DNA of 64,000 nt from an uncultured Clostridium sp. (lineage in GTDB: Bacteria; Bacillota; Clostridia; Clostridiales; Clostridiaceae), in contig CACZYK010000034.1 of NCBI GenBank assembly GCA_902785295.1, positions 12,588 through 76,587 of the forward strand, in the 5' to 3' direction. Shown here one piece after another: positions 20,306 through 29,255 of the stretch (the stretch's first letter is position 1; each line of letters begins with the position of its first letter). The translations under genes were made by a program, and so were the position numbers. Below the pieces are notes generated by a model, which saw only the letters and a program-made list of their open reading frames with translations, was not told the DNA's origin and searched no databases.

Positions 20306-20896
20306 ATGGAGAAAAGATTGATTGATCAAATTAAATTTATAGTAGAAGTTGATAAAGCTAAGGAAATTATGAGAAGGACTTATGTTACAAATTCAGAAAG
20401 ATTTGAAAATGATGCAGAGCATTCTTGGCATTTAGCATTAATGGCTCCTTTGTTAAAAGAATATATAAAAGAAGATGTTAATATAGAAAGGGTTATAAAT
20501 ATGGTTATAATCCATGATTTAGTTGAAATTGATGCAGGAGATACTTTTTGTTATGATAAGGAAGGTAATTTAACTAAAAGAGAAAGGGAAGTTAAGGCAG
20601 CTGATAGAATATTTAATATTCTTCCTAAAGACCAAGCTAAGATAATTTATGATTTATGGAATGAATTTGAAGAGATGAAGACTATTGAAAGTAAGTATGC
20701 AGCGTGTCTTGATAGAATACAACCTATTTTAAATAACATTGCAACTGGTGGAAGAGCTTGGAAGGAGAATAATACAACAAAATCTATGGTTTTAGGAAGG
20801 ATGAGTGTTATAAAGGAAACTTCAGAAGAATTATGGGAGCTTATTTTAGCAATAATTAATGAAGGAGTAAAAATTGGTGCTTTAAAGGATGAATAA
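20306..20896 (+). CDS. HD-domain hydrolase (YfbR/5'-deoxynucleotidase-like)
   Basis: 196 residues with the HD signature: first His in AEHSWHLAL (about residue 35), HD in IIHDLVEIDAGD (about 75), and a distal Asp near CLDRIQP. This arrangement is that of YfbR-like enzymes which dephosphorylate dNMPs, though specificity cannot be read from sequence. GAGGTGAT precedes the ATG. It is divergent from lexA across a shared region but has no SOS box clearly placed for it. It ends at a shared terminator with trkH. Confidence 0.85.
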   Translation: MEKRLIDQIKFIVEVDKAKEIMRRTYVTNSERFENDAEHSWHLALMAPLLKEYIKEDVNIERVINMVIIHDLVEIDAGDTFCYDKEGNLTKREREVKAADRIFNILPKDQAKIIYDLWNEFEEMKTIESKYAACLDRIQPILNNIATGGRAWKENNTTKSMVLGRMSVIKETSEELWELILAIINEGVKIGALKDE

Positions 20897-20962
20897 AAAA
20901 AGTGTTAATTATTCTTTTGCAAGTTATTTGTAACTTAGATAATGATACAATTTCCTAATAAT

Positions 20963-20994
20963 AAAAAAATTCCCTTCTAGAAGGGAATTTTTTT
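20963..20994. terminator. Bidirectional terminator between HD hydrolase and trkH
   Basis: Perfect palindrome AAAAAAATTCCCTTC...GAAGGGAATTTTTTT with a two-base centre. Its right end overlaps the trkH stop codon by two bases. Confidence 0.9.
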
Positions 20995-22432
20995 ACTTTT
21001 TCCAAGTAGCTGGTGCAAATAGTATAAGCATAGGGAATAATTCTAATCTTCCTGCAAGCATATCAAACATAAGAATATACTTTGAAAAGTTTGAAAGTAA
21101 GCCAAAGTTTTGAGTAGGACCAACTAATTCAAGCCCTGGTCCTATGTTATTAAGAGTTGCTGCAACAGCAGTAAAGTTAGTTGTTAAATCTAATCCATCA
21201 ACACATATAAATAAAACTGAAAAGGCAAATATCATAACATAGGTTATTAAAAATACATTAACTGAACGTATAACATCATGTTCAACCTTTTTTCCTTCAA
21301 ATTTTATTATTTTTATGCTTCTTGGATGAATTAAATGTGATAGTTCTTTTCCTACTGTTTTTAATAAAAGAGCAAAACGAGAAACCTTAATTCCTCCTCC
21401 TGTGCTTCCAGCACACGCTCCAACAAACATTAGTATAACAAGTATTGTTTTTGATGCTTGAGGCCATATATTAAAGTCTTCAGTAGCAAAGCCTGTAGTT
21501 GTTATTATTGAGCCAACTTGAAAGAGTGCGTGGCGAAAAGCTTCAAATATGCTTGGAAAATATCCTCTTATATTAATTGTTATAAATAAACCAGCAAAGG
21601 CTATTATACCTAAATAATATCTTAGTTCTTCACATTTTAATGCTTCCTTAGGTTTCTTTATTAAAAAGAGATAATAAACATTAAAATTAACTCCAAATAG
21701 AATCATAAAAATTGTAACTATTATTTGTATAATACTAGAGTATCCAGCCATACTATCATTTCTTATACCAAATCCTCCAGTACCTGCAGTACCAAATGAA
21801 GTACATATAGCATCAAAAAGTGGCATTTTTGCTATTAATAGAATAATAAGTTCTATTAATGTCATAAAAAAGTAGATTCCATATAAAATCATTGCTGTTG
21901 AACGTAAACGAGGAACTAATTTTCCAACAGAAGGACCTGGACTTTCTGCACGAAGTAAATGCATGCTATGTCCTCCTCCAGCTAAGGGTAGTATAGCTAA
22001 AATAAAGACTAAAACCCCCATTCCTCCAATCCAGTGGGAAAAGCTTCTCCATATTAATGAACAATGAGAGAGTGCTTCAACATCTGATAAAATACTAGCT
22101 CCTGTTGTTGTAAATCCAGAAATTATTTCAAACAAGGCATCTGTAAAACTTGGAATCTCTTCATTTATTACAAAAGGAAGTGCTCCCATTACACTTAATA
22201 TAATCCAGCTTAAAGCAACTGTAACAAAGCCTTCTTTTGCATAAAATACAGTGTTTTTAGGTTTTGTATGTGTGCATATACTTCCTAATATAAAACATAA
22301 AACAAGTATAATAGCAAAAGCAATGCCTTCTATTTCTTTGTAAATTAATGCTGTAAGACAAGGAAGAACTAGAAATAAAGCTTCAAATTTTAAAACATGT
22401 CCTAATATATATCTTATAATTGAACTATTCAT
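20993..22432 (-). CDS. trkH: Potassium uptake channel subunit TrkH/KtrB family
   Basis: 479 residues with about ten membrane helices and four pore loops typical of SKT-family K+ transporters. Filter-like loops are FTTTGASIL, GTAGTGGFGI, ITTTGFATED and NNIGPGLEL, each with the conserved glycine. It forms the membrane path for K+ and works with TrkA, whose gene lies 14 bases upstream on the same strand. Extra N-terminal hydrophobic segments favour TrkH over the shorter KtrB type. AGTGAGG precedes the ATG. Confidence 0.93.
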   Translation of the reverse strand: MNSSIIRYILGHVLKFEALFLVLPCLTALIYKEIEGIAFAIILVLCFILGSICTHTKPKNTVFYAKEGFVTVALSWIILSVMGALPFVINEEIPSFTDALFEIISGFTTTGASILSDVEALSHCSLIWRSFSHWIGGMGVLVFILAILPLAGGGHSMHLLRAESPGPSVGKLVPRLRSTAMILYGIYFFMTLIELIILLIAKMPLFDAICTSFGTAGTGGFGIRNDSMAGYSSIIQIIVTIFMILFGVNFNVYYLFLIKKPKEALKCEELRYYLGIIAFAGLFITINIRGYFPSIFEAFRHALFQVGSIITTTGFATEDFNIWPQASKTILVILMFVGACAGSTGGGIKVSRFALLLKTVGKELSHLIHPRSIKIIKFEGKKVEHDVIRSVNVFLITYVMIFAFSVLFICVDGLDLTTNFTAVAATLNNIGPGLELVGPTQNFGLLSNFSKYILMFDMLAGRLELFPMLILFAPATWKK

Positions 22433-22446
22433 AAAATAAACCTCAC

Positions 22447-23805
22447 TTAATTTTTAAGAATATCTTTTAAATCATTAAGCCCAGTATTAGTTGTAACAAC
22501 AATAACTGTATCACCAATATTAATAGTGTCATGTCCTCTAGGAGTGATAATTCGTCCATTTCTATTTATACATGTCACTAATAAGTTATCCTTAAGCTTA
22601 AGCTTTTCAAGAGGTATTCCCACAACAGAAGAATTTTGTCTTACACGAAACTCTAAAGCTTCAACTTTATTATTTACAATTTTATAAAGAGTTTCTACAT
22701 TACTTCCTAAGGAATTTTGCATAGCTCTTACATATTGAAGAATCCTTTCAGAAGTTATGAATTTAGGATAAATAATACTTCCAAGAGGAAGTCCATTTAT
22801 TATATTTTCAAAAGTTAATCTATTTACCTTTGTTATAAGCTTTGCATTACATTTGCTTTTAGCATAAAGTGATAGCATTATATTTTCTTCATCATAATTA
22901 GTAAGGGAAGCTATGGCTTCTGTGTATTGAATTCCTTCTTCTAAAAGGAGGGTTTGGTCTGTTCCATCACCATTTATAATCATTGCTTCTGGTAAGTGAT
23001 TGCTTAAATATTCACATCTTTCTTTATCTTTTTCTATTATCTTTACATTCATACCCATTGAAAGTAATGCTTTAGCTAAGTAAAAAGAAATTTTTCCACC
23101 ACCTATAAGCATTACATTTTTAATTCTTTGATTTAAAAGTCCAATCTTTTTAAAGAAGTCACTTGAATTCTTAGAAGATGCAACAATTGTAACTTTATCT
23201 TTTTCACACAATATAAAATTACCAGATGGTATAATAACCTCTTCATTACGCTCTATTGCACAAATAAGAATATCACAATGAAGTTTAGAAGAAATATCTG
23301 AAACCATCATATTATGCAATATTGATTTAGGACCTATTTCAAATTTTAAAAGTTCAACTCTTCCTTTAGCAAAGGTATCAATTTTAATGGCAGATGGAAA
23401 TCTTAAAAGCCTTGCTATTTCTGAGGCTGTTACCTGTTCTGGATTTATTACCATAGAAAGACCAAGCTCTTCTTTTATAAAATTAATTTCTTCTCTATAA
23501 ACAGGATTACGTACACGAGCAATAGTGTGAACATTACCAGCTTTTTTAGCTATTAAGCAACAAAGAAGGTTAAGCTCATCAGAAGAGGTTACTGCAATTA
23601 ATAAATCTGCTTTTACTATTCCAGCTTCCATTTGAATTTTATAACTTGCTCCATTACCTATTACACCAATTACATCAAGAGTATTTGACATCTTTTCTAA
23701 AACTTCTGAATTTGTATCAATTAACGTGATATTATGTCCTTCTTGGTCTAATTGTTCAGCAATAGTACATCCTACTTTACCACAACCAACAATAATAATT
23801 TTCAT
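22447..23805 (-). CDS. trkA: Trk potassium uptake regulatory subunit TrkA
   Basis: 452 residues with two RCK (TrkA-N) domains, each opening with a Rossmann nucleotide loop: VGCGKVGCTIAEQL at residue 6 and IGGGKISFYLAKAL near residue 230. Each is followed by a TrkA-C domain. It is a cytoplasmic subunit that gates TrkH in response to NAD(H) or adenine nucleotides. The start is ATG 23805, preceded by TTTGGAGG; an upstream TTG overlaps this site. It is first in a two-gene unit with trkH. Confidence 0.95.
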   Translation of the reverse strand: MKIIIVGCGKVGCTIAEQLDQEGHNITLIDTNSEVLEKMSNTLDVIGVIGNGASYKIQMEAGIVKADLLIAVTSSDELNLLCCLIAKKAGNVHTIARVRNPVYREEINFIKEELGLSMVINPEQVTASEIARLLRFPSAIKIDTFAKGRVELLKFEIGPKSILHNMMVSDISSKLHCDILICAIERNEEVIIPSGNFILCEKDKVTIVASSKNSSDFFKKIGLLNQRIKNVMLIGGGKISFYLAKALLSMGMNVKIIEKDKERCEYLSNHLPEAMIINGDGTDQTLLLEEGIQYTEAIASLTNYDEENIMLSLYAKSKCNAKLITKVNRLTFENIINGLPLGSIIYPKFITSERILQYVRAMQNSLGSNVETLYKIVNNKVEALEFRVRQNSSVVGIPLEKLKLKDNLLVTCINRNGRIITPRGHDTINIGDTVIVVTTNTGLNDLKDILKN

Positions 23806-23847
23806 TTTTTCCTCCAAAATTAAGTATATTTTTACCCTATTTAATAA

Positions 23848-23876
23848 AGGATATCTCTTAGCAAAAAAAATGTCAA
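23848..23876 (-). promoter_or_regulatory. Promoter of trkA-trkH
   Basis: TTGACA (23871-23876), 17 bases, TATCCT (23848-23853) read on the minus strand, 43 bases upstream of the trkA start codon. Confidence 0.6.
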
Positions 23877-23953
23877 TGTAATTTTAATGAATTGTAGTAT
23901 AATTAAAGAAAACTAACATTTTCTTTACACAAAATTGTATAAAAAAAATAAAA

Positions 23954-24022
23954 ATGGGAATTATAATAAGCGGTGGTGCATTTGCTTTTATAATAAAATA
24001 TTTAATGAAGACTTTCTATTAA
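23954..24022 (+). CDS. Possible 22-residue membrane peptide
   Basis: ATG GGA ... TAA encodes MGIIISGGAFAFIIKYLM followed by four residues, a hydrophobic stretch with a basic, aromatic end, the size of a single membrane helix. Composition shifts to more G/C than the surrounding spacer. Against it: no clear ribosome site in front of the ATG, and very short length. A TATAAT at 23898-23903 could drive it. I list it as a candidate only. Confidence 0.25.
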   Translation: MGIIISGGAFAFIIKYLMKTFY

Positions 24023-24050
24023 AATATAAAAACATTTTTACATAAAAGAA

Positions 24051-24074
24051 CTGTTGCATCTCTTTATGCAACAG
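24051..24074. terminator. Hairpin G: terminator with CTGTTGCA stem
   Basis: Perfect arms CTGTTGCAT (24051-24059) and ATGCAACAG (24066-24074) around a six-base loop, just past the end of the DUF1275 gene. The CTGTTGCA stem is nearly the same as in the larger elements at 16.5, 58.5 and 61.5 kb. Confidence 0.75.
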
Positions 24075-24086
24075 CCTATTTTAAAC

Positions 24087-24773
24087 TTATTTGCTTTTAA
24101 ATATAAGAATATCTTCTTTTATAAACATTACAAGAAAGCCAATAAAAAGAATAACACAACAAACAAGAACTGCTTTTTCATCAAATATATTTGTAAGTAC
24201 AGCACCAAGGCCTGCACCTAAAATAAATGTTAAATCTATTCCATAGTAATTTATACTTTTTTGTTTTAAATCGGAGTCCTTTGTTTTTATGTATTTAAAT
24301 AATAATTCAGTTCCACTTCTTAAATTCCCAGTGCACATAGTTGTTGCACAAGCAATGCCATTTATCTTTCTAAAGCTTTCAACCTGCATTGCACATATAA
24401 AAGAAACTATAATATTTGCAAGGTTATTTAAGCTTTGAGGCATAAAAGCAACTAAAGCTAAAAGGAATATTTCTATAAAAATAATTATTTGTCTCCAATG
24501 AAGCTTTTCATTTTCTTTAAATTTAAGCTTTATAAATTCAGTAATAAATACTCCTACTATAAAAGATACTATGGGAACTAAATAGCTTAAAGCTTGTTTA
24601 AATTCCCCTTGAAATAAATTTGTCCCTAATAATACAATATTTCCTGTTTGGGCATTAGCAAATACCTTTCCGCGTACAAGAAAGGTATATGCATCTAAAA
24701 AGCCTCCAGTAAAAGCCAATATAATTCCAATTTTTAATGACTCTGACATTTGTTTATTACTTACTTTTTTCAT
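24087..24773 (-). CDS. DUF1275 (YoaK-like) membrane protein
   Basis: About 228 residues with six predicted membrane segments. The family signature is visible in GGFLDAYTFLVRGKVFANAQTG near the N terminus (read as two parts) and in the central CTGNLR stretch. DUF1275 proteins are inner-membrane proteins of unknown function. The start is ATG 24773 behind GGGAGAA; the upstream TTG would overlap that site. It stands alone, with a terminator after it. Confidence 0.85.
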   Translation of the reverse strand: MKKVSNKQMSESLKIGIILAFTGGFLDAYTFLVRGKVFANAQTGNIVLLGTNLFQGEFKQALSYLVPIVSFIVGVFITEFIKLKFKENEKLHWRQIIIFIEIFLLALVAFMPQSLNNLANIIVSFICAMQVESFRKINGIACATTMCTGNLRSGTELLFKYIKTKDSDLKQKSINYYGIDLTFILGAGLGAVLTNIFDEKAVLVCCVILFIGFLVMFIKEDILIFKSK

Positions 24774-24827
24774 TAAATTTTCTCCCAAAATTAAAATAAG
24801 TTTTTCTTTTGTCTTTAAACCTTAAAA

Positions 24828-26003
24828 CTAAAGAGTTGTGCCCATTTTAGCTTTATAATCTGCCTTCATTGCTTCAAGACGAGCAGAGTCTTCAGCTCTC
24901 TTTTTCTTAGCATCTTCTTGAATTTGTTTAGTTTCTTCTATACCATTTACAATAGTTCTCCAGCTTTCTTCTAGAGTTTCTATTTTTACAGAGCTATTTC
25001 CAGCAAGTTGAGCTGTTAACTTTGATTGTGCAACGGTATTTCTAGCATTCTTTAAAATCATTTCATTTGTCTTTTCATCTAATGCTTGCATAGCTTCAGC
25101 TTGTATTTTTTGTCTCTTAAGAAGAACAGCTTGAGCTAAGGCTTGTTTAAATACAGGAAGAGTTATTATAAATGCTGAATTTATTTTACGTATTAAGTTT
25201 AAGTTACTAAATTGCATTGTATTTATCATAGGAACTGATTGCATTGCTATGTTTTCTGCAATTTTTAAATCATGTACACGTTGTTCAAGCATAATCTTTG
25301 CATTTTCAAGGCTATTTATAGTAATTTGTATAGAGCCATCTCCTGTTTGCTCAAATTCTTGGTTCATTTGTACTAAATATTCATCAATTTCTTGAAGTCC
25401 TTTTTGACCTGCAACTATGTATTTTACAAGCTCTTGGTATGTAAGTACATTTGCTTCAAACATATTTTTAAGTTTTTTATTTGATTGAATTATTTCATTT
25501 TCATATTGTCTAAGTTGAACATTTATCTTTTCAACTTCATCTCCCATAGTATTATATTTAGAGATAATAGCTTCTAGTTGTTTTTTTGCATTGCTAAATA
25601 ATCTTCCTAAAAATCCTTTAGGTCCATCATCTTTAATTTCATTGATATCAAACTTATCCATTATCTTAGCAAGAGTGTTTAAAAGTTCTCCTGTATCATT
25701 TAGTTGTTTCATATTAACATTATTTAAAACAGCATCTGAAGCTTTTGCAATTTCATTTGCTACATTTCCACCAAAAGCTACTATTGTTTGAGGGTCACTT
25801 ATATCAATTTCTGCAGTAAGTGCTTCAATTTCTGGGGAATTTAAAAGCTCTGTTTCTATTTCATTTCTTTTTTCTACTATGTTAAATTCTTGTACCTCTT
25901 CAGCTTGAGCAGGAACAATATTTGTATTAGTTGGTGCTGGTTGAATATTAGTATTAGTATTAGTAGTTGTTGTTGTTTGTGGTTTTGAAAATTTTAATGC
26001 CAT
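24828..26003 (-). CDS. Toxic anion resistance protein, TelA family (YceH-like)
   Basis: 391 residues. The N terminus is a Thr/Asn/Pro-rich low-complexity stretch (about residues 8-35). The rest is predominantly helical and coiled-coil, including FLGRLFSNAKKQLEAI and NARNTVAQSKLTAQLAGNSSV, the latter characteristic of TelA. TelA proteins are linked to tellurite and envelope stress tolerance; the mechanism is unknown. It follows the YceG gene by 28 bases on the same strand, the order seen in the Bacillus yceGH pair, and faces away from the terD genes. Confidence 0.9.
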   Translation of the reverse strand: MALKFSKPQTTTTTNTNTNIQPAPTNTNIVPAQAEEVQEFNIVEKRNEIETELLNSPEIEALTAEIDISDPQTIVAFGGNVANEIAKASDAVLNNVNMKQLNDTGELLNTLAKIMDKFDINEIKDDGPKGFLGRLFSNAKKQLEAIISKYNTMGDEVEKINVQLRQYENEIIQSNKKLKNMFEANVLTYQELVKYIVAGQKGLQEIDEYLVQMNQEFEQTGDGSIQITINSLENAKIMLEQRVHDLKIAENIAMQSVPMINTMQFSNLNLIRKINSAFIITLPVFKQALAQAVLLKRQKIQAEAMQALDEKTNEMILKNARNTVAQSKLTAQLAGNSSVKIETLEESWRTIVNGIEETKQIQEDAKKKRAEDSARLEAMKADYKAKMGTTL

Positions 26004-26031
26004 TTTGGTTTACCCCTTTCAAATTTAATAA

Positions 26032-28260
26032 TTATCCAAAGAATCTTTCAAAAAAACTCTTTTTTTCTGCTGTAGAAGTTTTAAAATTAGGTGCTTTTAA
26101 ATTAAACATAAATTCTCCAATTATATGATTTTCAAAAGAAGAATCCATGATAAATTTTTCTATGTTTCTATAACCTGTAGGAGTGAATATAACTATATCA
26201 AATCCTATAAGGTTTAAGAATAAAAGGTATATACAATCATAAATTGTTGCCATTTCTTCTGTTGTATCAACAATTACTATTTTAGGAATGTTCTTTGTAA
26301 AATCAAATTTTTGAATTAATTTTAAAGTAGGCTTATCTAAGTTAAGTAATGTTCCTAAAATTATATTGTTTAAATCACTTCCTGTATACTTTATCCAATT
26401 TAAATTTATAAGTTCCTCTATTTTACTTATTATATAATGTTGAGTATTTAAATCTAAGTACTCATACTCATATTCCTTAATCTGTTTTATTTTATCAATG
26501 TCAATTTTATTATTAACCATACATTGATTAAGAGAAGAGGAACTTAAAGTATGCTTTTCTTTTAAAAAAGGAATATTTCTATAATATATTGTATCATCAT
26601 TTATTAATGATTTTATGCTTTTAAAATATTTACTATCATCTTCATCTTTTACTCCACATACCTTTGCAAATATATTTGGGGTGTAAACTTTTAATCCATC
26701 AGTTCTAAAAGAAGGTCTAAATTTTGCTTCTTGGTCCCATAATATAAAGATTTCTTCATAGGTTGTTCTTAATGTGATAGGAGTTGAATTTGCAAATTGT
26801 TGATTTTTATATAATCCTGTATCATTATAAATTTCATTTTCTATTTCTTTCTCTGCATTATAAGCAACAGTGGATACCTTTACCTTCATTTCACTTTTTG
26901 GAAATTCATTTATTTCCATAGAGTTTTGAAGTTCAAACTCAAGTGACTTAGAGAAAACTCCTTTTTTATTTTTAGTTGGAGAAATATATAAAACATCTAT
27001 TGGCATATATGATAAAAGATTTAAAAATGAACCTTCACTAGGAGAAAGTTCTCCAAAATATATTAAAATTGGAAGGTTATCTCCATCAAATTCAAACAAA
27101 GTATTATATCTTATCATCCAACACAAGAGTTTTATACATAAATTATAAAGCTTAGAAAGCTCTAAATCCTTTTCTTCTTCAAAAAGCTTTAAAAATCCAT
27201 TAACTATAAAGGGCATTGAATTTTTATTAAATTTATTTGATACAGCTAAAGCTATAAAATCAATAAGTTGCTTTCTATTTGAAATATTAACTCTTTTAAT
27301 AGCTGAAACCTCTTCAAGAGTAGGATTCATTATCTTACTATCTATTAGTACAAAAGGCTTATCACTTTTATCTAAATCATTTTTTAATTTAAATAATCTA
27401 TTATTATAGTGACCAGGTTCATCTACTCCTATGTAAGATATAAACATATTATATATTTTAGATGAACTTAGTAATATTCCTCTAAGAGTATTTTTCTTTT
27501 CTAAGAGCTCAAAAAAATTTTCATCTTCTTTAATCCATGAATTGGTCACAACTTTATTAGAAGATTTAGAAACATCCTCTTTAATTGCTTCAGCCTTTTT
27601 AAATTCTTCTAAATTAATAGCCGAAAAATGTATTTTAGGAGTTCCTTTAAACTTTCCATAAATAGCTTTAGAAAGATTTCCATCAAATTTTAAAATTGAC
27701 TCCTCACTTGAAAAATTAACATATAAAATATCACATCCAGCTTTTAATAATACTCTAAGCATATATACTTCATATTTTGAAATTTCTCCTTCATATAAAA
27801 CTTTAGGAATATTATCATTTCCTATGTTTTTTAAAACTCTTTCAAAGCTTAAGCTCCAACACATAAACTTAACATAGGCATTTTTTAATATATTGCTATT
27901 TGCACCTTTTCTTCTTAATTCATCAAGACTTTCAAAGATAGCTTCACTTAATAAAGATACTTGAGAGCTTGTTAAATTTCTTATCCATAATCTTAAATTA
28001 CTTTGTATAAAGCTTAAAGTAAGAATAAAGTTTTCATTTGTTCTAGAAAAAAAGTCCCTTACTGTATTTTCTTTTGGGTTCTGTATAGGCTTTTTTATAT
28101 AAATACCATTAGATATAGTAGCATTTTCATATTCTTTTAAAAATTTTAAAATATTATCATCATATCCAATAAACCTATAAAAATAAACTCCTTTTGATGG
28201 TCTTTTGCTTAGAGGAAGAAAGTAATCCCTATTATCTTTTAATTCTGCTATATTCAACAT
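26032..28260 (-). CDS. YceG-family Ter-system protein
   Basis: 742 residues. It matches the layout of the Bacillus YceG family, a partner of TelA/YceH in Ter loci with no known activity. The sequence contains an internal duplication. KFMCWSLSFERVLKN with VLYEGEISKYE near residue 150 echoes KLLCWMIRYNTLFEF with LIYFGELSPSE near 380. Both are followed by a strand ending DILYV or DVLYI. The start is ATG 28260, preceded by AAGGGAG; an upstream ATG overlaps that site. It is transcribed from a clear promoter and divergent from terD. Confidence 0.75.
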   Translation of the reverse strand: MLNIAELKDNRDYFLPLSKRPSKGVYFYRFIGYDDNILKFLKEYENATISNGIYIKKPIQNPKENTVRDFFSRTNENFILTLSFIQSNLRLWIRNLTSSQVSLLSEAIFESLDELRRKGANSNILKNAYVKFMCWSLSFERVLKNIGNDNIPKVLYEGEISKYEVYMLRVLLKAGCDILYVNFSSEESILKFDGNLSKAIYGKFKGTPKIHFSAINLEEFKKAEAIKEDVSKSSNKVVTNSWIKEDENFFELLEKKNTLRGILLSSSKIYNMFISYIGVDEPGHYNNRLFKLKNDLDKSDKPFVLIDSKIMNPTLEEVSAIKRVNISNRKQLIDFIALAVSNKFNKNSMPFIVNGFLKLFEEEKDLELSKLYNLCIKLLCWMIRYNTLFEFDGDNLPILIYFGELSPSEGSFLNLLSYMPIDVLYISPTKNKKGVFSKSLEFELQNSMEINEFPKSEMKVKVSTVAYNAEKEIENEIYNDTGLYKNQQFANSTPITLRTTYEEIFILWDQEAKFRPSFRTDGLKVYTPNIFAKVCGVKDEDDSKYFKSIKSLINDDTIYYRNIPFLKEKHTLSSSSLNQCMVNNKIDIDKIKQIKEYEYEYLDLNTQHYIISKIEELINLNWIKYTGSDLNNIILGTLLNLDKPTLKLIQKFDFTKNIPKIVIVDTTEEMATIYDCIYLLFLNLIGFDIVIFTPTGYRNIEKFIMDSSFENHIIGEFMFNLKAPNFKTSTAEKKSFFERFFG

Positions 28261-28304
28261 ATTATTTTCTCCCTTCATTTTATTTTTGTATTCTTATTAA
28301 TTTG

Positions 28305-28333
28305 ATTATATATCACAAAATATCTTTTATCAA
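28305..28333 (-). promoter_or_regulatory. Promoter of the YceG-TelA unit
   Basis: Minus strand TTGATA (28328-28333), 17-base spacer, TATAAT (28305-28310), 45 bases before the YceG start codon. Confidence 0.7.
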
Positions 28334-28378
28334 TAACTTAGCAAATGATAAAATTTACTAATTTTTTTAAAAAAACTC

Positions 28379-28407
28379 TTGCAAAATAGTTTATCATATA
28401 CTATAAT
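28379..28407 (+). promoter_or_regulatory. Upstream promoter P1 of the terD operon
   Basis: TTGCAA (28379-28384), 17-base spacer, TATAAT (28402-28407). It would give a leader of about 180 bases. Confidence 0.6.
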
Positions 28408-28513
28408 ACAGTTTATAATATCTTATTAAAAAGTAAATAAGATTATTATAAAGGTTTAACAAAGCTTTTGTTTTTTATAAAGCTTAAATTTTACTTAATT
28501 TTCAAACAACTTC

Positions 28514-28542
28514 TTGAAAACTTATACATTTATTGATATAAT
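28514..28542 (+). promoter_or_regulatory. Proximal promoter P2 of the terD operon
   Basis: TTGAAA (28514-28519), 17-base spacer, TATAAT (28537-28542), 54 bases ahead of the first terD. With P1 it makes a tandem pair; the 335-base gap between the divergent Ter units is otherwise AT-rich spacer with no gene. Confidence 0.65.
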
Positions 28543-28595
28543 TAATTGTAAAATTAAGTAATTTAATTAATACAAAATAAGGAAGGGATTTTATT

Positions 28596-29174
28596 ATGGC
28601 AATAGTTTTACAAAAAGGACAAAAAGTAGATTTAACAAAAGGAAATAAAGGACTTAAAAAAGTTCTTATTGGACTTGGATGGGATGTAAACAAATATGAT
28701 GGAAGAGCAGACTTTGACTTAGACAGTGCAGCTTTTTGTTGTGCAGGAGATGGAAAAGTAAAAAGTGAAGCAGATTTTGTTTTCTATAACAATCTAGTAC
28801 ATCCATCAGGAGGAATAAAGCATTTAGGTGATAACTTAACAGGTGCAGGCGAGGGTGATGATGAACAATTAATTATTGAATTAGATGCAGTACCTGATAC
28901 AATTGAAAAAATTGATTTTACTGTTACTATACACGAAGCAGAAGCAAGAGGACAAAATTTTGGTCAAGTTTCTAATGCTTATGTAAGAGTTGTTAATGAA
29001 GAAACTGGAGAAGAATTAATAAGATATGACTTAGGAGAAGACTTCTCTATAGAAACAGCAATAGTTGTTGCAGAACTTTATAGACATAATGGAGAATGGA
29101 AATTTAATGCTATAGGTAATGGATTCCAAGGCGGACTTGCAGCTTTATGCCAAAACTTTGGCTTACAAGTTTAA
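28596..29174 (+). CDS. terD: TerD-family protein (copy 1)
   Basis: 192 residues, full family length. It has both Ca2+-binding halves: [11 protein letters not shown] near residue 42 and [17 protein letters not shown] near residue 80, followed by [18 protein letters not shown] and the C-terminal [13 protein letters not shown]. TerD proteins bind Ca2+ and support tolerance to tellurite and other envelope or oxidative stress. AGGAAGGGA precedes the ATG. A terminator follows, so part of the transcription stops here before the biosynthetic module. It is about three-quarters identical by eye to copy 2. Confidence 0.95.
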   Translation: MAIVLQKGQKVDLTKGNKGLKKVLIGLGWDVNKYDGRADFDLDSAAFCCAGDGKVKSEADFVFYNNLVHPSGGIKHLGDNLTGAGEGDDEQLIIELDAVPDTIEKIDFTVTIHEAEARGQNFGQVSNAYVRVVNEETGEELIRYDLGEDFSIETAIVVAELYRHNGEWKFNAIGNGFQGGLAALCQNFGLQV

Positions 29175-29194
29175 GTTAATACTTAATTAAAAAG

Positions 29195-29227
29195 TAAGGC
29201 ATAGAAACTTTATGCCTTATTTTTTTT
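29195..29227 (+). terminator. Terminator after terD copy 1
   Basis: TAAGGCATA (29195-29203) pairs with TATGCCTTA (29211-29219), followed by eight T. It lies inside the presumed operon and may lower expression of the downstream genes. Confidence 0.85.
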
Positions 29228-29255
29228 AAATTATATTTATAGAAGGGGATTATTT

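Noticed and set aside
28501..28595. Reverse-strand frame overlapping the terD leader
   Set aside because: Runs antisense into terD with no ribosome site; the region is explained by promoter P2.
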